From the NCBI GenBank assembly GCA_035550375.1, contig DASZPH010000066.1, positions 124,001 to 188,000 on the forward strand: a stretch of 64,000 nucleotides of DNA. The letters are read 5' to 3'. Below, in pieces: positions 17,844 through 26,954 of the stretch. The stretch is from DASSFG01 sp035550375 (GTDB lineage: Bacteria > Planctomycetota > Planctomycetia > Pirellulales > JAICIG01). How positions within the stretch are numbered: the stretch's first letter is position 1; every line of letters begins with the position of its first letter. A program made the translations under genes and the position numbers. The notes below the pieces were generated by a model, which was not told the DNA's origin, ran no database searches, and saw only the letters and a list, made by a program, of their open reading frames with translations.

Positions 17844-18752
17844 ATGGCAAAGAAGAAAGAAGGCGACCTGCGGCTCTTGAAGGACGGCGTGGTCTTCGGC
17901 CCCACCGACCGTGCGTGGCTCGATAGGCTGCTCTCGGCGGGTCGCGTCACCTTGGAAGATCGGATTTCGGTGCGGAACGCCGACTGGATCTCGATCGCCG
18001 ATTACCTGGCGACCGCCCAGCCGCCAGACGCTGCGGCGTCACCGGAGGCGGCGTCGGCGGGGCCCGTGCCTGCGACCCAGGTGAGTTCGCCTCCCGCGGC
18101 TGGCCAAAAAAAGGCGGGCGACCTGCGCGTACTCAACAACGGCCGCGTTATCAGCGCGCTGACGCGCGCGGAGGTCCAGCAACTCCTGGCCGGCGGTCGT
18201 CTTGACGAAGACGACCTGGTCTGTGCTTTGGACGGCCCCTGGATGCGAGTCGGCGATTTCTTGTCGACAAAGTCAGTCGTTCAACCGTCCCGGCAGCGTT
18301 GGTCGCAAGAAGCGGGTGCGCCGGCACCGGGAGGGCCGGAGGGCCGTTCACCAGTCGGCGACGCCTCGCCGCACGTCGACCGGTCCGCGGATTCAAACGC
18401 GACCATGCCGATGGTCGTCATGGCCGGTCACGTGGAGGTCGTACAGTCGAAGACGCCACCGCTGCCGTTGGCCGAGCCCATGGCGGTGGTCGGCAAAGCG
18501 GTTGCGTCGCCTGACCCGGCCGTTGCCTACCAATTGGGCTCGGCCGGCAAAGAGAAGCCGAAGCTCGAGGATCAATGGTACGTGCGAATTCGGGCGATGT
18601 GCTCAGCTCCGCTGGGGAAACGCCATCTCAAGGCACTCTATCAATCACGGGAGATTACGTCCGAGACGGTAGCACGGCATCCGAAATGGCACGAGAACGA
18701 CTGGCGGCCGATCGACACGATCCCGGAATTGGCCGATCTCTCCCAACCCTGA
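17844..18752 (+). CDS. Protein with three GYF_2-like (DUF4339-type) repeats
   Basis: 302 residues, 34 bases after the Hsp70 gene. Repeat 1 (about 7-54) reads GDLRLLKDGVVFGP...LLSAGRVTLEDRIS...WISIADYL. Repeat 2 (about 92-143) reads GDLRVLNNGRVISA...LLAGGRLDEDDLV...WMRVGDFL. A more diverged repeat 3 lies at the C-terminus (about 249-300): DQWYVRIR...LKALYQSREITSET...NDWRPIDTIPEL. Pro/Ala-rich linkers separate them. These units resemble GYF_2 domains, adaptor modules that bind proline-rich or other protein segments. The residue before the first repeat is a Lys-rich MAKKKEG. With the chaperone next door it may be a client adaptor; that is inference. Confidence 0.75.
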   Translation: MAKKKEGDLRLLKDGVVFGPTDRAWLDRLLSAGRVTLEDRISVRNADWISIADYLATAQPPDAAASPEAASAGPVPATQVSSPPAAGQKKAGDLRVLNNGRVISALTRAEVQQLLAGGRLDEDDLVCALDGPWMRVGDFLSTKSVVQPSRQRWSQEAGAPAPGGPEGRSPVGDASPHVDRSADSNATMPMVVMAGHVEVVQSKTPPLPLAEPMAVVGKAVASPDPAVAYQLGSAGKEKPKLEDQWYVRIRAMCSAPLGKRHLKALYQSREITSETVARHPKWHENDWRPIDTIPELADLSQP

Positions 18753-19036
18753 GCCGGCAACTTGCCACCTCGCATCTAGTTCCGCTATTCGCGCATTGCA
18801 GGAGCACTGATCGGCACTGAGGAACGAATAACTTCCGCAAATCACGTCGGGGAGCGGGAGACGTGAGCCTCCCGGTAGTGCAAGGAACCACGCCTCACGA
18901 GCGATTAACAAGCGACTTACCGTGACGCTGACGCGTCCCGCTCGCCTTGGCAGCAAACTTGGAGGCTATTCTTCGTCTGATCCTATATGTTTGAAAGCGG
19001 GCGCACCGGCAACCAATTCCTGAATGGAGCACTCCC

Positions 19037-19438
19037 ATGCAAGTTCAACCCTATCTGCACTTTAACGGCTGCTGCGAGGAGGCAATCGAGTTCTACCGTC
19101 GCGTGCTTGGAGCGGAGGTCTCATTTCTGATGCGCTTCAAGGACAGCCCGGAGCCCAGCATGGCTCCGCCGGGATCGGAGAACAAGGTGATGCACGCCAC
19201 CTTTCGCATCGGCAGCGCCACGCTGATGGCTTCGGACTGTGGGCCGCCCAGCTTCGAGGGTTTTTCGCTCTCGATCACCGTGCCCGGCGAGGATCAGGCC
19301 GAGCGGCTGTTTGCGGCCTTGTCCGAAGGGGGGCAGGTGAAGATGCCGCTCGCCAAGACGTTCTTCTCGCCGGGATTCGGGATGCTTACCGACCGCTTCG
19401 GCATGCCGTGGATGATCCACGTCGCGTCCGCCAAGTAA
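19037..19438 (+). CDS. VOC family protein, PhnB/glyoxalase-like
   Basis: 133 residues, a usual length for the single-domain PhnB-like group. Diagnostic segments are VQPYLHFNGCCEEAIEFYRRVLGAE near the start, then MHATFRIGSATLMASD, and the C-terminal GFGMLTDRFGMPWMIHV. Vicinal-oxygen-chelate proteins bind a divalent metal and act as dioxygenases, glyoxalases or resistance proteins. The activity of PhnB-like members is mostly unknown. A Shine-Dalgarno-like ggagc lies just upstream. It is monocistronic. Confidence 0.88.
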   Translation: MQVQPYLHFNGCCEEAIEFYRRVLGAEVSFLMRFKDSPEPSMAPPGSENKVMHATFRIGSATLMASDCGPPSFEGFSLSITVPGEDQAERLFAALSEGGQVKMPLAKTFFSPGFGMLTDRFGMPWMIHVASAK

Positions 19439-19625
19439 CCCCGGCAACTCCGCGACGGGGAGGCGGTTGCTTAGCGTCCGCTTTCTCCTTCTTCGTAGCC
19501 CGCTCACCCTGCGATCGGCGGCCATCCGTCTCGGTGGCCGTTCGTCTCGTCGGGGTGAGCGGGCCGCGAAAGCTGTCAGATCTGTGCGCCGTCCGTGTGT
19601 AATAGAATGGAGCGGAGCACACAGC

Positions 19626-20228
19626 ATGACCGAATCGCCCGAAACACGCGTCAGCCTGATCGTTCGGTTGAAAGACCGCGACGACCAGGAAGCCTGGGGC
19701 GAGTTCCTGGAAATCTATCGGCCCCTCGTCTACCGGCTGGCGACCTCCAAGGGCCTGCAAGACGCCGACGCCGAAGACGTGGTGCAGCAGGTGTTTGGCT
19801 CCGTCGCACGGGCCGTCGACCGCTGGCAGCCTGACGCCGCCCGGGCAACCTTTCGCACCTGGCTGACCACGATTGCCCGCAACGCGATCATCAACGCCCT
19901 GGTGCGCCGCGCCCCCGACCGGGCGTCGGGCGACACGGCCGACCGCGAGTTGCTCGTCGAATACGAAGATGAAACGCCCGACTCGCGCGTGCTGCTGACG
20001 GAAGCTCGCCGCGAAATCTTTCAGTGGGCGGCCCGGCGGGCGCGCGACGAGTTTGAGCCGAAGACCTGGGACGCCTTTTGGCTCACGGCCGTCGAAGGGC
20101 AGGACGTGGCCCAAGTCGCCGAGGCGATCGGCAAAAAGCCCGGAGCCATCTACGCCGCACGAAGCCGCGTGATGAAGCGGCTGAAACAGATCGTGCAGCA
20201 CTGGGATAGCGAGGCCGACTCGTTGTAG
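19626..20228 (+). CDS. ECF-type RNA polymerase sigma factor
   Basis: 200 residues from the ATG at 19626 (MTESPETRVSLIVRL); the frame runs back to 19467 without coding sense. Region 2 is visible as WGEFLEIYRPLVYRLA and DAEDVVQQVFGSVARAV. Region 4 ends the protein: AFWLTAVEGQDVAQVAEAIGKKPGAIYAARSRVMKRL, a helix-turn-helix for the -35 element. The N-terminus with LKDRDDQEAWGEF is characteristic of planctomycete ECF groups that sit beside Ser/Thr kinases. The kinase with a zinc-finger anti-sigma-like start follows after 32 bases, and a secreted coiled-coil gene follows that. Confidence 0.93.
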   Translation: MTESPETRVSLIVRLKDRDDQEAWGEFLEIYRPLVYRLATSKGLQDADAEDVVQQVFGSVARAVDRWQPDAARATFRTWLTTIARNAIINALVRRAPDRASGDTADRELLVEYEDETPDSRVLLTEARREIFQWAARRARDEFEPKTWDAFWLTAVEGQDVAQVAEAIGKKPGAIYAARSRVMKRLKQIVQHWDSEADSL

Positions 20229-20260
20229 CCCGCGTCGCCGAATCTACGGAATTAGCGAAT

Positions 20261-21817
20261 ATGAACTTCCAAGCACAGCCTTGCCGCACCGATTTGATCG
20301 AGCAGTTTCTCGACGACCGGCTGGACACCGATCGCGTCGCCGCCTTGGAAAGGCACCTCGACTCATGCCCCGACTGCCGGCGCGAATTGGAACTGCGCGC
20401 GGCCGACGAGAGCTGGTGGTCGCGCGTGCGAGATTGCCTGGCGACGGGGGATTCGGGCCCGTCCTCCGGCGGAAGCGAAAGCGACGCGACGCCGGCCTGG
20501 CCAGAGCCGGGGCCGAAGAGTGAGGTCCGAACGTCGCTGGCCGCGATCAAGCCCTATCTCGCGCCGACCGACGACCCGCAGATGATGGGGCGCGTCGGGC
20601 CATACGAAGTGCTGGGCGTGGTCGGCTCAGGCGGAAACGGCGTGGTGCTGAAAGGATTCGATGCGGCCCTTAACCGCTACGTGGCCATCAAGCTCCTCTC
20701 GCCGCAACTCGGCGACAGTGCAGCCGCGCGGCGGCGGTTCTCGCGCGAAGCGCAGGCGGCGGCGGCCGTCGTCCACGACAACGTGATGGCCATTCACGCC
20801 GTCTCCGATACGCAAGGGCTGCCGTACCTGGTGATGCCCTATGTGCGTGGTCCTTCGCTGGAGAAGCGGCTGCGCGGAGCCGGCCCGCTCGCGCTGGAGG
20901 AGATCCTGCGAGTCGGCATGCAGGTGGCCGCCGGCCTGGCGGCTGCCCACGCGCAGGGGCTCGTCCACCGAGACATCAAACCGGCCAACATCCTGCTGGA
21001 AGAAGGGGTCGAGCGGGTCAAAATCACCGACTTCGGCCTGGCCCGCGCGGCCGACGACGCCAGCCTGACGCGTTCGGGAATGATCGCTGGCACGCCGCAA
21101 TACATGTCGCCCGAACAGGCCCGCGGCGAGCCGATCGATCACCGCGCCGATCTTTTCAGCCTGGGCTGCGTCCTTTACGCGGCCTGCACCGGCCGCCCCC
21201 CATTTCGCGCGCCAACGTCCTACGGCGTGCTGCGAAAGATTTGCGAGAGCGAGCCGCGGCCCTTGCGCGATATCAACCCAAGCGTCCCGGTTTGGCTTGC
21301 GCGGGTCGTCGACCGGCTGCTCGCCAAAGAGCCGTCGCGACGATACGCCTCGGCGGCCGACGTGGCGGCCCTCTTGGAGCGATGTCTTGCGCATGTGCAG
21401 CAGCCGGCCACCGTCGGCTTGCCGACTGAATTGGCCGATCCACCACGGCACCGATATGTCGGGTTCCTGCGGCAAGTCAGCCGCCGTGGAGCGCTCGTCG
21501 CGGCGCTGGGAATGTTACTGCTGGCCGCGGCACTGGCAACTCGGAGAAAAGATCCCGCTCAGGAGGAAGCCCAACCCGACGACAAGAAGGTCGCCGTAGC
21601 GCCGAGTCGCGAGCCGGAGGTGAAGTCGCCAGCCGCCTGGGACGACGGCGTTGTTGAAAGCATGAATGACCTGGGCGCCGAAATCGACAGGCTGCGATCC
21701 GATTGCCTGGCTGATCTGCCGGCCCAATCCCCCGACGATTCGCTAACCGAACGCATCGAGCAATTGAAATGCGACCTGGACGACCTTGAGACACGAATCA
21801 ACCTGTCACTGCCTTAA
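20261..21817 (+). CDS. Membrane Ser/Thr protein kinase with N-terminal zinc-finger anti-sigma-like motif
   Basis: 518 residues. The N-terminus is a putative zf-HC2 domain as in anti-sigma factors: LERHLDSCPDCRREL, with His and two Cys at about 31-38. A Hanks-type kinase fills about 110-370: Gly loop GSGGNGVVLKG, Lys in YVAIKLL, catalytic VHRDIKPANILL, DFGLAR, and GTPQYMSPEQARG. One transmembrane helix follows (GALVAALGMLLLAAALA, about 407-424), with a helical C-terminal segment outside. It likely regulates the sigma factor encoded 32 bases upstream, by phosphorylation or sequestration; that link is inferred from operon order and the zinc finger. Confidence 0.93.
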   Translation: MNFQAQPCRTDLIEQFLDDRLDTDRVAALERHLDSCPDCRRELELRAADESWWSRVRDCLATGDSGPSSGGSESDATPAWPEPGPKSEVRTSLAAIKPYLAPTDDPQMMGRVGPYEVLGVVGSGGNGVVLKGFDAALNRYVAIKLLSPQLGDSAAARRRFSREAQAAAAVVHDNVMAIHAVSDTQGLPYLVMPYVRGPSLEKRLRGAGPLALEEILRVGMQVAAGLAAAHAQGLVHRDIKPANILLEEGVERVKITDFGLARAADDASLTRSGMIAGTPQYMSPEQARGEPIDHRADLFSLGCVLYAACTGRPPFRAPTSYGVLRKICESEPRPLRDINPSVPVWLARVVDRLLAKEPSRRYASAADVAALLERCLAHVQQPATVGLPTELADPPRHRYVGFLRQVSRRGALVAALGMLLLAAALATRRKDPAQEEAQPDDKKVAVAPSREPEVKSPAAWDDGVVESMNDLGAEIDRLRSDCLADLPAQSPDDSLTERIEQLKCDLDDLETRINLSLP

Positions 21818-21837
21818 CGGCGTAAGGAGTACTTGAC

Positions 21838-23019
21838 GTGAAACGAACGATTGCCAGCACCGTTCCCGTTTTCGCCCTGCTCTTCGGCGCCGGCTCGGCG
21901 TCGGCACAGCGGCCGTCGGAACAAGTCCCCCTCGACGCGCCCAAGGAACAATACCTGAGAGCCGGACAGAGTGCGGCCTATCGCTTGGAAAAGCTCTTGA
22001 AGCCCTACCAGGACGTTAGCCAGCCTCCACCGCAACAATTGCGCGAGAAGGTTCGGCTGCTGGTGGAAGAGTCGTTTGAAGCTCGGCAGGGCCTGCAGAG
22101 AGCCGATCTCGAAGAGTTGCGTCGGCGTCTAGCCGACATTGAGCGGACAATCGACAGCCGCGAGAAGAACAAAGAGGCGATCATAAACGCGCGGGTCGAT
22201 GAGATCTTAAGCGGCAAGTTACCGAGCCCCGGAACGCCAGATCGTGCCGACGCAGAGAGATTAAAAACGCGGGACGGACGCCTTGGTTCGTCCGCAGAGG
22301 GCGATTCGTCAATGCACGGTAGGCAAAGCGAGGCGCCGGACTTCGACCTCGAAACCCGCGAGCGGCTGGCGCAGCTCGATTTGCAGGCGGCGGAAGAGGA
22401 TTACGCTGCCGCCGAAAAAGGGCTCGCGCACGAGCAAAAGTTGCATGAGGCCGCCCGCGTAGGTTGGAGCGCCGTCGAAGCGCGAGAAAAAGATCTTCGC
22501 CATGCGTCTCTCGAACTCAAGCGAGCCAAGGTCAAGCTGGATGGTTTGGTAAAGCAACGGGCGGAGTTTGAGGCCACGGCAGATGCCGCCGTTAACGAAG
22601 CGACCGCCCAGCAACGTGAAGCAATGGACCGACTTCGCGTTTCATCGGGAGAGATGGCGGCGGCGAAAGCACGCCTGACGGCAGCGGACGCGGACGTGGC
22701 CAAAGCAAGCGCAGCGTATGAATATCGTGAGAAGCAGTGGGAGCGGATGAAGAAGCTTTACGAAGAGAAGGGCGTCGAGTCGAAATTGCTTGACGAGGCA
22801 GAGGAACAACTCGCTGTTGCCAGGGCAAGTCTTGAAGGAGTGCAAGCCGCGGTGGCGGTTGCAAAGGCAGAGGTGGAGAGAATCGAGGTGGCGATCGAAC
22901 AAGGACGGGCGGAAGTGGCGGCTGCGGAGGAACGACGCCAGGCCGCTGCGCTCAAGCGGGCTCGCATCGGGCGACCGCGCCAGGCTTCTGCCGGCCAACC
23001 GGGTGCGCCAAGCGAGTAA
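21838..23019 (+). CDS. Secreted coiled-coil protein, unknown function
   Basis: 393 residues from a GTG at 21838 with an aaggag 8 bases upstream. The signal peptide ends near SASAQ. Almost all the rest is heptad-rich helix, Glu/Lys/Ala-heavy: residues about 55-110, then a long run from about 180 to 375 (EREKD, AKARLTAADADVAKASAAYEYREKQWERMKKL). A short low-complexity gap near 125-160 separates them. The long hairpin recalls the alpha-helical arms of HlyD-type or TolC-interacting proteins, but no lipoyl halves are present. Being 20 bases behind the kinase gene, it may be an extracytoplasmic partner of the sigma/kinase pathway. Confidence 0.75.
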   Translation: MKRTIASTVPVFALLFGAGSASAQRPSEQVPLDAPKEQYLRAGQSAAYRLEKLLKPYQDVSQPPPQQLREKVRLLVEESFEARQGLQRADLEELRRRLADIERTIDSREKNKEAIINARVDEILSGKLPSPGTPDRADAERLKTRDGRLGSSAEGDSSMHGRQSEAPDFDLETRERLAQLDLQAAEEDYAAAEKGLAHEQKLHEAARVGWSAVEAREKDLRHASLELKRAKVKLDGLVKQRAEFEATADAAVNEATAQQREAMDRLRVSSGEMAAAKARLTAADADVAKASAAYEYREKQWERMKKLYEEKGVESKLLDEAEEQLAVARASLEGVQAAVAVAKAEVERIEVAIEQGRAEVAAAEERRQAAALKRARIGRPRQASAGQPGAPSE

Positions 23020-23036
23020 CTCGCACGCGGCCAGGC

Positions 23037-23140
23037 TTTGTTTTGAAAAATGCCCTACCGCTGCGTATCGCTCCGCGAAAGCGCGTTCTTTCGCGGGAGC
23101 GAAAGGCGACGACAGGGCTTTTCAAACGAGCCTCGACAAA
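23037..23140. repeat. Dispersed hairpin repeat, copy R1
   Basis: Nested inverted repeats: the outer arms are tttgaaaaatgccct and agggcttttcaaa, and the inner arms are cgctccgcgaaag and ctttcgcgggagcg. Related copies lie at about 40966, 47234 and 47989. It sits between converging genes and could act as a bidirectional terminator. Confidence 0.7.
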
Positions 23141-23150
23141 AACCGCCCGC

Positions 23151-23999
23151 TTATCGCCAGGGGTCGCCGGCCACGGTGGCGCAGCTTTCTTCAACGATGA
23201 TCCGCTCGGGCCGTGGGCCGGCGTAGACCCAAATCATCTCCATCGGGCCGGCCGATTCGTTGATGAAGTAATGGACCCTGCCGCGCGGCTGCAGCGCGGT
23301 CGAACAGTCGCCCATGCTGTAGCGGCGCCCCTCCACGATGCAGGTCGCCTCGCCGGAGATGATGCAAATCGACTCGTCGAAGTCGTGGACGTGGGCCGGC
23401 AATCGGCCGCGAGGATGAAAGAGGCCGTAACCGCCGCTCATCTCGATGCCCGGCAGCAAGTCCTCGTTGAAGCAGTCGATGAACTCGGTGCCGGGACCCG
23501 CTTCGCTGCGGGGGGCGGAGAGAAAGCGATTCACCCGTTCGGCGCCCGAAATTCCCGTACTGTCGTCGGCCATGTCGCGGCGTGTGGATGGTCCGTCAAC
23601 AAGTCTCCGGCTCGGCGAGTCGGTCGCCATGGCGATGTGCAGCACGGCCGGCTCGCCGGACGAGGTGTTGCTTGCCCAATGAGCCCGCTCAGGGGGAACC
23701 ACGACGTTGTCTAACCGGCTCAGTCGATAACGTCGGCCTTCGACCTCGAAGATAACCGAGCCCTCGAGCACGGTGATCGACTCGGTGAACGTGTGGACGT
23801 GGTAGGGGAGCTCCGCGCCTGGCGAGAAGGTGACCAGCCCGGTCGTCAGCCGCCGGGCCTGATTGTGACCGCCGACGAGGGATTCAAACACCACGCCCGG
23901 AGCGATCTCCAGACGGGGCCCGCGGCCGACGGGCGTCACGACTTCCCGCCGATCGGGACGCATCGACTCGGGTGGACGAGGAAGGGGGGTGGGTGGCAT
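23151..23999 (-). CDS. Bicupin protein
   Basis: 282 residues with two cupin halves. Half 1 (about 40-110) has LPYHVHTFTESITVLEGS then PPERAHWASN; half 2 (about 180-255) has LPAHVHDFDESICIISGEA then GRVHYFINES. Each has the HxH(x)nE metal-binding pattern plus a later His, so both sites look intact. Cupins bind a metal and act as dioxygenases, isomerases or ligand sensors; the substrate is unknown. The ATG at 23999 lacks a strong Shine-Dalgarno and an ATG at 23963 is a possible alternative. It converges on the coiled-coil gene. Confidence 0.85.
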   Translation of the reverse strand: MPPTPLPRPPESMRPDRREVVTPVGRGPRLEIAPGVVFESLVGGHNQARRLTTGLVTFSPGAELPYHVHTFTESITVLEGSVIFEVEGRRYRLSRLDNVVVPPERAHWASNTSSGEPAVLHIAMATDSPSRRLVDGPSTRRDMADDSTGISGAERVNRFLSAPRSEAGPGTEFIDCFNEDLLPGIEMSGGYGLFHPRGRLPAHVHDFDESICIISGEATCIVEGRRYSMGDCSTALQPRGRVHYFINESAGPMEMIWVYAGPRPERIIVEESCATVAGDPWR

Positions 24000-24293
24000 G
24001 GGGCGCAGGCGCGGTTGATGGTCGGGCCGGCCTCATCCGCCTCGTTGCAGTTTGACCCCCGACACCTTGCCGATTGTAATGAACGGAACGATTACTTCAA
24101 ATCGGTCCGACCCGCACGACCGCGCCGGTCGAACCGGCCGCGACACGGAAGAACATCGTAGAATAGGGAGATCTTACACCAGGACGACTTCAGACCGACG
24201 AGATGCCGGAAAGCCCGACTCGACATCCGCGAGTTGGGTGATCCAAGCCCTTAAGCGGTAACGGCACGCCAGCTTAGTATCTCCAACTGCCGC

Positions 24294-25688
24294 ATGACTC
24301 AACGGTGCCCACCAACATCGCGGTTTGCGGTGTGGATGCCCAGGTTGGCCTCGAGCCTCCTCTTTGTGCTCGCACTGGGGTACCTGCTGCATACCTCGAA
24401 CGATCCGGTCGTTCTGGGCAAATACGACGCGCAATACGCCACCTTTCTGGCGGTGCTCTTCTTCGTCGTGCTGCCGCTGTTTCACTGGCTGGCCAGGTTC
24501 TGCGCGGTCCCCCACGAGCTGAAGTCGCGATCGGGGCGAACGGTCGTGGTGCGCCCCTGGCACAAGCTCACGGTCGCCACGCTTTTGGCTTTCGCCCTCT
24601 ATTTGACCACCGATGCTCTCACGGATCGGTTTGTGAGCGGGCGAACCATCACCTTCGGGGGCGATGCATATCATCCCTATCTGCAAAACACGCCGCTGCC
24701 GAACGACACGTCCGTGCACGTGAACCGCTGGGGATTTCGCGGAGACGATCTCGACCAGGCAAAAGGAGACGGCGTCTTTCGAGTCTTCGTTTTTGGCGGC
24801 TCGACCGTGTATTGCGGCACGGTTCCCTACGAGCAAACGCACTGCCGGATTCTGGAAAAACGGCTTCGCGACGCCTACCCGCAATATCACGTCGAGGTGC
24901 AGAATCTGGGCGCCGACTGGCACACGACCGAACACGACACGGTCAAGCTGCTGTTTTACGCCCAGGACTTTTCGCCCGATTTGGCGATCACGTTCCACGG
25001 CATCAACGATCTCGTGCGGACCTTTACGCCCGACATGTTCGGCGAGGGGCCTTATCGATCGGACTACCGGCACTACCTCGGTGCCGCCGCGAACCTGGTC
25101 ACCCGGGGACGCAAGATCCCTCTTACCATTACGGCCGGGCACTGGTGTTCCGACTTCCGTTTCGACCAGATTCGCATCAACGGTCCCGACGGAAACGGGC
25201 TCGGCGGCGTACGCACCAGCTTCGTCCCCAAGGCCCAGAACGTGCAAATCACGGAATGGAAAAGCCTGCCGGCGTTCGAACGCAACCTGCGCGACTTCGT
25301 CGACATCGCCCGCTCGAAGGGGATACACGTGTTGCTGGCGACGCAACCGTCGCTCTATCGCGAAGACCTCTCGCCGCAGGAACGTCAGTTGCTCGTCTTT
25401 CCGCTGACACACTACTTCGGCGGCAAGCGTCCGTCCCTCTATTCCATGATCGACGGCATGCGGCGTTTCAACGACACCACGCGGCGCCTGGCGACGCAGG
25501 TCGGCGTGCCGCTGGTCGATCTGGAGCAGCAGATGCCCAAGACCACCGAATATCTTTACGACGACGTACACTACACGGTCGCCGGCAACGAACTGATCGG
25601 CAACGCGCTGGCGGACGACATCATCGAGTCGGGAGTCGTCGACCGGGTCATGGAAGAACGAACGACCCGACGTCCGGGGTCGCGGTAG
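24294..25688 (+). CDS. Membrane-anchored SGNH/GDSL hydrolase
   Basis: 464 residues. Three hydrophobic stretches lie in the first 110 residues (LASSLLFVLALGYLLH, FLAVLFFVVLPLFHWLA, and a weaker one near VATLLAFALYLTTDAL). The hydrolase domain starts near residue 140: WGFRGDD, then block I FGGSTVY with the nucleophile Ser, block III GINDL with its Asn, and the C-terminal catalytic pair in YDDVHYTVAGNELIG. SGNH enzymes de-esterify lipids or polysaccharide acetyl groups. The membrane-anchored layout suggests action on cell-envelope or exported polymers. A large minus-strand frame (24174-25937) across it is a shadow. An ATG at 24336 would lose 14 residues. Confidence 0.85.
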   Translation: MTQRCPPTSRFAVWMPRLASSLLFVLALGYLLHTSNDPVVLGKYDAQYATFLAVLFFVVLPLFHWLARFCAVPHELKSRSGRTVVVRPWHKLTVATLLAFALYLTTDALTDRFVSGRTITFGGDAYHPYLQNTPLPNDTSVHVNRWGFRGDDLDQAKGDGVFRVFVFGGSTVYCGTVPYEQTHCRILEKRLRDAYPQYHVEVQNLGADWHTTEHDTVKLLFYAQDFSPDLAITFHGINDLVRTFTPDMFGEGPYRSDYRHYLGAAANLVTRGRKIPLTITAGHWCSDFRFDQIRINGPDGNGLGGVRTSFVPKAQNVQITEWKSLPAFERNLRDFVDIARSKGIHVLLATQPSLYREDLSPQERQLLVFPLTHYFGGKRPSLYSMIDGMRRFNDTTRRLATQVGVPLVDLEQQMPKTTEYLYDDVHYTVAGNELIGNALADDIIESGVVDRVMEERTTRRPGSR

Positions 25689-25907
25689 CAAGTCGGGCCA
25701 GCCCCGGCCCCCGCGGCACGCCGACGGGGACCGCCGACTGCCTCGCTTCGCGAGCGCTTTTTGTCGGCCTTTGGCCGCTCTTCGCTCGGCTGCGCCCCCG
25801 TGAGGGCTGAACCGGCGCGGAAGCTTCCTTCGAACGACGAACCTCTGGAGCCCTTCTCGCGTCTTGATTTGAAGATAGAATCGCACGCAGAAGCTGAGGA
25901 CCGATAC

Positions 25908-26762
25908 ATGGGACACCATTACGTCCCGCGTCAACATTTGCGACGGTTTGCCGTCTCAGGTGCGAACAACTGCGTCTGGATGTACGACAAACAGACACGG
26001 AGATTCTGTCAGGCCGGAATTGCTAGCGTCGCCCAAGAAAGCGAGTACTATGACCCTGAAATCGAGAAGGCGCTGGCGGACGTGGTAGAAGGTCCGGGAA
26101 AAATCGCAATCGACAAACTCCTGAACCGGGAGAAGATCGATAATGCAGAACGCAGCAGCCTCTCCCTTTACTTCATGATTATGGTGACCCGCGGCCCTAG
26201 GCAGCGGCGGAAATCGCTCGAGCATTCCCCGGAAATTTTAGCCCAGATTATCTCGGATACCGAGGTCGAGATTCGCCAATGGATCGCGGATGAGCCGGGC
26301 AACCCGATGGCGCACCGGCGCCTCCAAGAATTGGAAGAGGTACGTGCAAAGTTCTCGGCCGAATTGCCGCAAGGCGTCATCGACCAGGTTCGGCGACCAT
26401 TCTGGTCCGAACGCACTGTCGGGTGCATCCACAACATGTTCTGGCACATTGTCCCCGCGCCACCGGGAGCGCACTTCGTCACTTCCGACACGCCCGCACA
26501 CTTCTTCGAATGCTTCGGCGTTGGAACTCTCGAGTCCGAATACACGATCACGCTTTCCAAGGACTTCGCGCTGATCGGCGAGCGCAGGCGGAATGCCGGT
26601 ATTGGTTATGAAAAGCCCCAGGCCCGAATCGCAAGGGAAATCAACCGGCGAATTCTCAGTCACGCCGAGCGGTTTGTTTTTTCCCCAAGCAAGGGCGATT
26701 GGATCGAGACTGTTGTCCAAAAGAAGGCCCCGTACTTGAGTCGGATCAATTGGGGAAGATAG
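25908..26762 (+). CDS. DUF4238 family protein
   Basis: 284 residues from the ATG at 25908 (MGHHYVPRQHLRRF), which is the hallmark opening of DUF4238; the frame back to 25761 covers decayed intergenic sequence. The central part reads ERSSLSLYFMIMVTRGPRQR and the C-terminal half has FVTSDTPAHFF, also typical. No activity has been shown for the family. Occurrence is patchy across bacteria, often near mobile or defence genes, but here it stands alone. The gene converges on the flagellar operon. Confidence 0.88.
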   Translation: MGHHYVPRQHLRRFAVSGANNCVWMYDKQTRRFCQAGIASVAQESEYYDPEIEKALADVVEGPGKIAIDKLLNREKIDNAERSSLSLYFMIMVTRGPRQRRKSLEHSPEILAQIISDTEVEIRQWIADEPGNPMAHRRLQELEEVRAKFSAELPQGVIDQVRRPFWSERTVGCIHNMFWHIVPAPPGAHFVTSDTPAHFFECFGVGTLESEYTITLSKDFALIGERRRNAGIGYEKPQARIAREINRRILSHAERFVFSPSKGDWIETVVQKKAPYLSRINWGR

Positions 26763-26954
26763 CAAGCCTGCTGCTGGTGGTGATCTCGACCGCCGAAGGT
26801 TTGTGGCCAGCCGCTCGCCGGTGGTGACGGCGAGCCCGGATTTTCGGGCGCGTCAGCGTCCCGGTGGGTCCCTCGTTTAATCGCAGGTCGGCGTCACGCA
26901 TGGTCCGCCGCACTACCGGGAGGCTCACGCCTTCCGCTCGCCGGCGTACCACCG

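Noticed and set aside
24174..25937. 587-codon minus-strand frame
   Set aside because: Shadow of the SGNH hydrolase gene; no motif and Arg/His-rich composition.
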